Assembly: GCF_000244755.1 (NCBI RefSeq)
Contig: NZ_AHOO02000009.1
Coordinates: 1 to 64,000 of the forward strand
Length of the DNA: 64,000 nt
Direction: 5' to 3'
Origin: Leptospira licerasiae serovar Varillal str. VAR 010
GTDB lineage: Bacteria > Spirochaetota > Leptospiria > Leptospirales > Leptospiraceae
The stretch's first letter is position 1. Every line of letters begins with the position of its first letter. Under the pieces are notes generated by a model. It was not told the DNA's origin, made no database searches, and saw only the letters and a list, made by a program, of their open reading frames with translations. A program made the position numbers and the translations under genes. Positions 62,299 to 64,000 of the stretch are shown here, piece after piece.

Positions 62299-63003
62299 AT
62301 GAGGAAAACTTTTTTAATCCTCTACTTCTTATTCGCCTGCTCCCAATCGAATCATCTTATTTCCGTACGGAATTCAGAAGGTGAGATCTTAGGTAAGTAT
62401 CCTAAAGAGATCAGATGGCTGGGATTCGAAGATACTCCTAGTTGGACCGATCTTTCCGCATTCTCCGGATTAGAGATCCTAGAACTGAATTCCAAAGATA
62501 TAAAATCATTAGAAGGCCTACCTAATCTTCCTAAGCTCAGATTCGTTCATTTATCCGGATCTTCCGTAAGGGACCTTTCCCCCTTAAATCGTTTTGCAAA
62601 GTTAGATAGTTTAATCCTAAACCAAACAGAAATACAGGACCAAGATCTGAAAAATTATCTGTATTGGAATAGGCTAACTAGGATAGAACTGACAGATTCT
62701 AAAATTTCTAATCTGGGATTTTTGGGGCCGGGTTGCAGCGTGAGGCATTTACAGTTAAAGCACACTAAGATCCTAGACCTAAGGCCTTTAGAAAATTGTA
62801 CAAAACTAATGGAATTATATTTGGGTGGGACCCAGGTAAAGGATCTAAGTCCTTTATACGGGCTAACCAACCTATTCCATCTGCAATTGGACGGCACCGA
62901 TGTTTCCGCAAAAGAAATTTCGGATTTTAGAAAGATCCAACCTTATGTAAAGATTATGCCTGGTTTGCGTAAGATCTTAAATTCCGAGAACGGACTCGAC
63001 TGA
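62299..63003 (+). CDS. Leucine-rich repeat lipoprotein
   Basis: This protein is 234 aa from the ATG at 62299; a TTG 24 bp upstream is in frame but precedes the signal peptide. The signal peptide F-L-I-L-Y-F-L-F-A-C ends in a lipobox with Cys near residue 14. LRR repeats follow: L-E-I-L-E-L-N-S-K-D-I-K-S-L-E-G-L-P-N-L, L-R-F-V-H-L-S-G-S-S-V-R-D-L-S-P-L, L-M-E-L-Y-L-G-G-T-Q-V-K-D-L-S-P-L and others, about six or seven. It is an exported lipoprotein, probably surface or periplasmic, binding a protein partner. Confidence 0.88.
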   Translation: MRKTFLILYFLFACSQSNHLISVRNSEGEILGKYPKEIRWLGFEDTPSWTDLSAFSGLEILELNSKDIKSLEGLPNLPKLRFVHLSGSSVRDLSPLNRFAKLDSLILNQTEIQDQDLKNYLYWNRLTRIELTDSKISNLGFLGPGCSVRHLQLKHTKILDLRPLENCTKLMELYLGGTQVKDLSPLYGLTNLFHLQLDGTDVSAKEISDFRKIQPYVKIMPGLRKILNSENGLD

Positions 63004-63789
63004 TCATAAAGCGAGAGGTCTAGCTTCTCCCGGATTTGTATATAAGATCATATCCCCAGGCTGCGCATGATTGGATTTTTCGGTTTTGATCTCGCCTGTC
63101 GTCTCCACGGTTTTTAGAGAATTCAATTCGGTCTTTGTTCCATCTCGTTTTTCTAATATAGCCTTAGCACCTTTTCTAACTCTAGAAAGGCGGATCCCCC
63201 AAATACTCGTAATAGTCGGATCTGTTTTTAATATGATCGCGGAAATTTGTGAAATATTGGATGATTTGGATCTTTTCAGAAGGATTCCATCTTCTTCTCC
63301 TTCCGGACCGGGAGTTAAACGAATATCCTCCGGACCGGATTTCCATATTAAAAATTCGAAATGATCGCATTCGTATGCTCTAGTCAAAGTCCAACGATCT
63401 CCGGGATTTTTACTTGTGAACATCCTACAAAGTCTAGGACGAAATCTAAAAAATTTTCCGGACTCGTCCAAATTTAGTTTTCCTTCAAATCTTGTTTCTT
63501 CCCAATTTTTGGATTCGCTCACAGTTAGTTGACTGATCAACATTTCTTTTTTGTTGGAATGGTTTAAATAAACCTGTCGGATATAAAACCCGGTTGGGAT
63601 TTTTTTGATTTCGGAAAAATATTCTCCGCTATCCGGAACGGAATCGAATGCGGGAATCTGTGGACCTGAGATCGGATCTTTTTGTAAGGGAGAAGGACGA
63701 AATCCGCAATTATATCCTAACGAAATAATTACGATATATTGAAATTTTTTGGAAAAAAATTTCCAAATCTTCGGAACCTTTTTAGCCAA
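63004..63789 (-). CDS. Predicted lipoprotein, unknown function
   Basis: This 261-aa protein has a basic N-terminus and a hydrophobic segment (F-Q-Y-I-V-I-I-S-L-G-Y-N-C) ending in a Cys near residue 28, a possible lipobox. The mature part is beta-rich with L-I-S-Q-L-T-V-S-E-S, a central F-R-P-R-L-C-R-M-F and a C-terminal P-G-D-M-I-L-Y-T-N-P-G-E-A-R. No family recognised. Its stop abuts the stop of the LRR lipoprotein gene (convergent, 0 bp apart). Confidence 0.65.
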   Translation of the reverse strand: MAKKVPKIWKFFSKKFQYIVIISLGYNCGFRPSPLQKDPISGPQIPAFDSVPDSGEYFSEIKKIPTGFYIRQVYLNHSNKKEMLISQLTVSESKNWEETRFEGKLNLDESGKFFRFRPRLCRMFTSKNPGDRWTLTRAYECDHFEFLIWKSGPEDIRLTPGPEGEEDGILLKRSKSSNISQISAIILKTDPTITSIWGIRLSRVRKGAKAILEKRDGTKTELNSLKTVETTGEIKTEKSNHAQPGDMILYTNPGEARPLAL

Positions 63790-63881
63790 TGATCCTTGCT
63801 CCCATTCGACCCTGAATAATTATTGACCTTAACAAAAAGGATCAAGGCGTAAAGCTAGTTTCCTTTTTGCGAGGAAAGATC

Positions 63882-64000
63882 ATGAAGGTTTCGACCGGAG
63901 ACGGTTTTTGGAAGTCCCTTTGTATGCCAATAGGCAGATCTTTCTATACGTTTGTATTTTCAGTTTGTTTGATATTCCTACTTTCACACTGCGTGGTCAG
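63882..64000 (+). CDS. N-terminal part of a lipoprotein, cut by window end
   Basis: The ATG at 63882 follows GAGGAAAG (63871-63878). The frame is open to base 64000 (about 40 residues): a basic start (M-K-V-S-T-G-D-G-F-W-K), then F-Y-T-F-V-F-S-V-C-L-I-F-L-L-S-H-C, a signal peptide with a lipobox Cys near residue 37. The product cannot be named from this part. Confidence 0.6.
   Translation, partial: MKVSTGDGFWKSLCMPIGRSFYTFVFSVCLIFLLSHCVV

Overview
The window most resembles a chromosomal segment of a Leptospira species. The reasons are spirochaete-style lipoproteins, a 7TMR-DISM/GGDEF protein, a long-insert adenylate/guanylate cyclase, an OprO/P-type porin, a DUF1574-like SGNH protein and moderate GC coding DNA. 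This is a judgement from gene content; no 16S or other species marker lies in the window.

Region 1 (1-8645) is an integron-type gene cassette array with no integrase in view. Ten complete attC-like sites of 145-173 bp, plus one truncated site, separate short plus-strand cassettes. In nearly every case the R'' box opening a site is the exact reverse complement of the R' box closing the preceding site, as expected if each cassette was once a closed circle. Seven of the ten whole or partial cassettes between recognised sites carry toxin-antitoxin (TA) genes: MazF-like, two RHH/PIN pairs and one further VapBC pair, AbrB/PIN, two BrnT/BrnA pairs, and DUF4160/DUF2442 as a putative TA pair. The others encode a four-helix membrane protein, an unrecognised soluble protein and a VOC/PhnB-like protein. 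Several TA cassettes have their own promoter, with the -10 hexamer about 6-7 nt from the start codon and repeats overlapping it, so leaderless, self-repressed transcripts are likely. Cassette polarity puts attI and any intI to the left of base 1.

Region 2 (8646-12402) is a decayed edge of the array: a RibD/DHFR-like protein, an RRM protein, a tiny basic protein, a CPBP protease and an alpha/beta hydrolase, with two attC fossils between them.

Region 3 (12403-21950) is an accessory stretch of small single-domain enzymes and regulators: thioesterase-like, MddA-like methyltransferase, MarR, RibD/DHFR-like, VOC, three SRPBCC proteins with an ArsR repressor, MmcQ/YjbR, DUF1801, DoxX, XRE, and a possible PD-(D/E)XK nuclease. 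A GNAT gene is broken and a 63-aa membrane protein looks internally deleted.

Region 4 (22145-35431) is core metabolism and envelope on the minus strand after a COG2509 flavoprotein: hotdog thioesterase, Yip1-like protein, glutamate-synthase-like FMN protein, LpxH-like phosphoesterase, porin, DoxX, acyl-CoA ligase, diguanylate cyclase and polysaccharide deacetylase.

Region 5 (35432-48947) has a Cys-rich secreted protein, an intergenic cluster of six GTATAC palindromes with a DnaA-box-like 9-mer, the overlapping recC-recB-recD operon, a large class III cyclase and a STAS/zinc-ribbon protein.

Region 6 (49053-64000) has a WbpM/CapD-like nucleotide-sugar dehydratase, an SspB-like protein, an NCS2-type permease, HtpX, Apt, and two tandem HtrA paralogues, the second apparently without its catalytic Ser. 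It then has a second RRM protein with a long leader, a membrane glycosyltransferase-like protein, a DUF1574-like protein, a Fur/PerR regulator, an LRR lipoprotein and further lipoproteins, the last cut by the window end.
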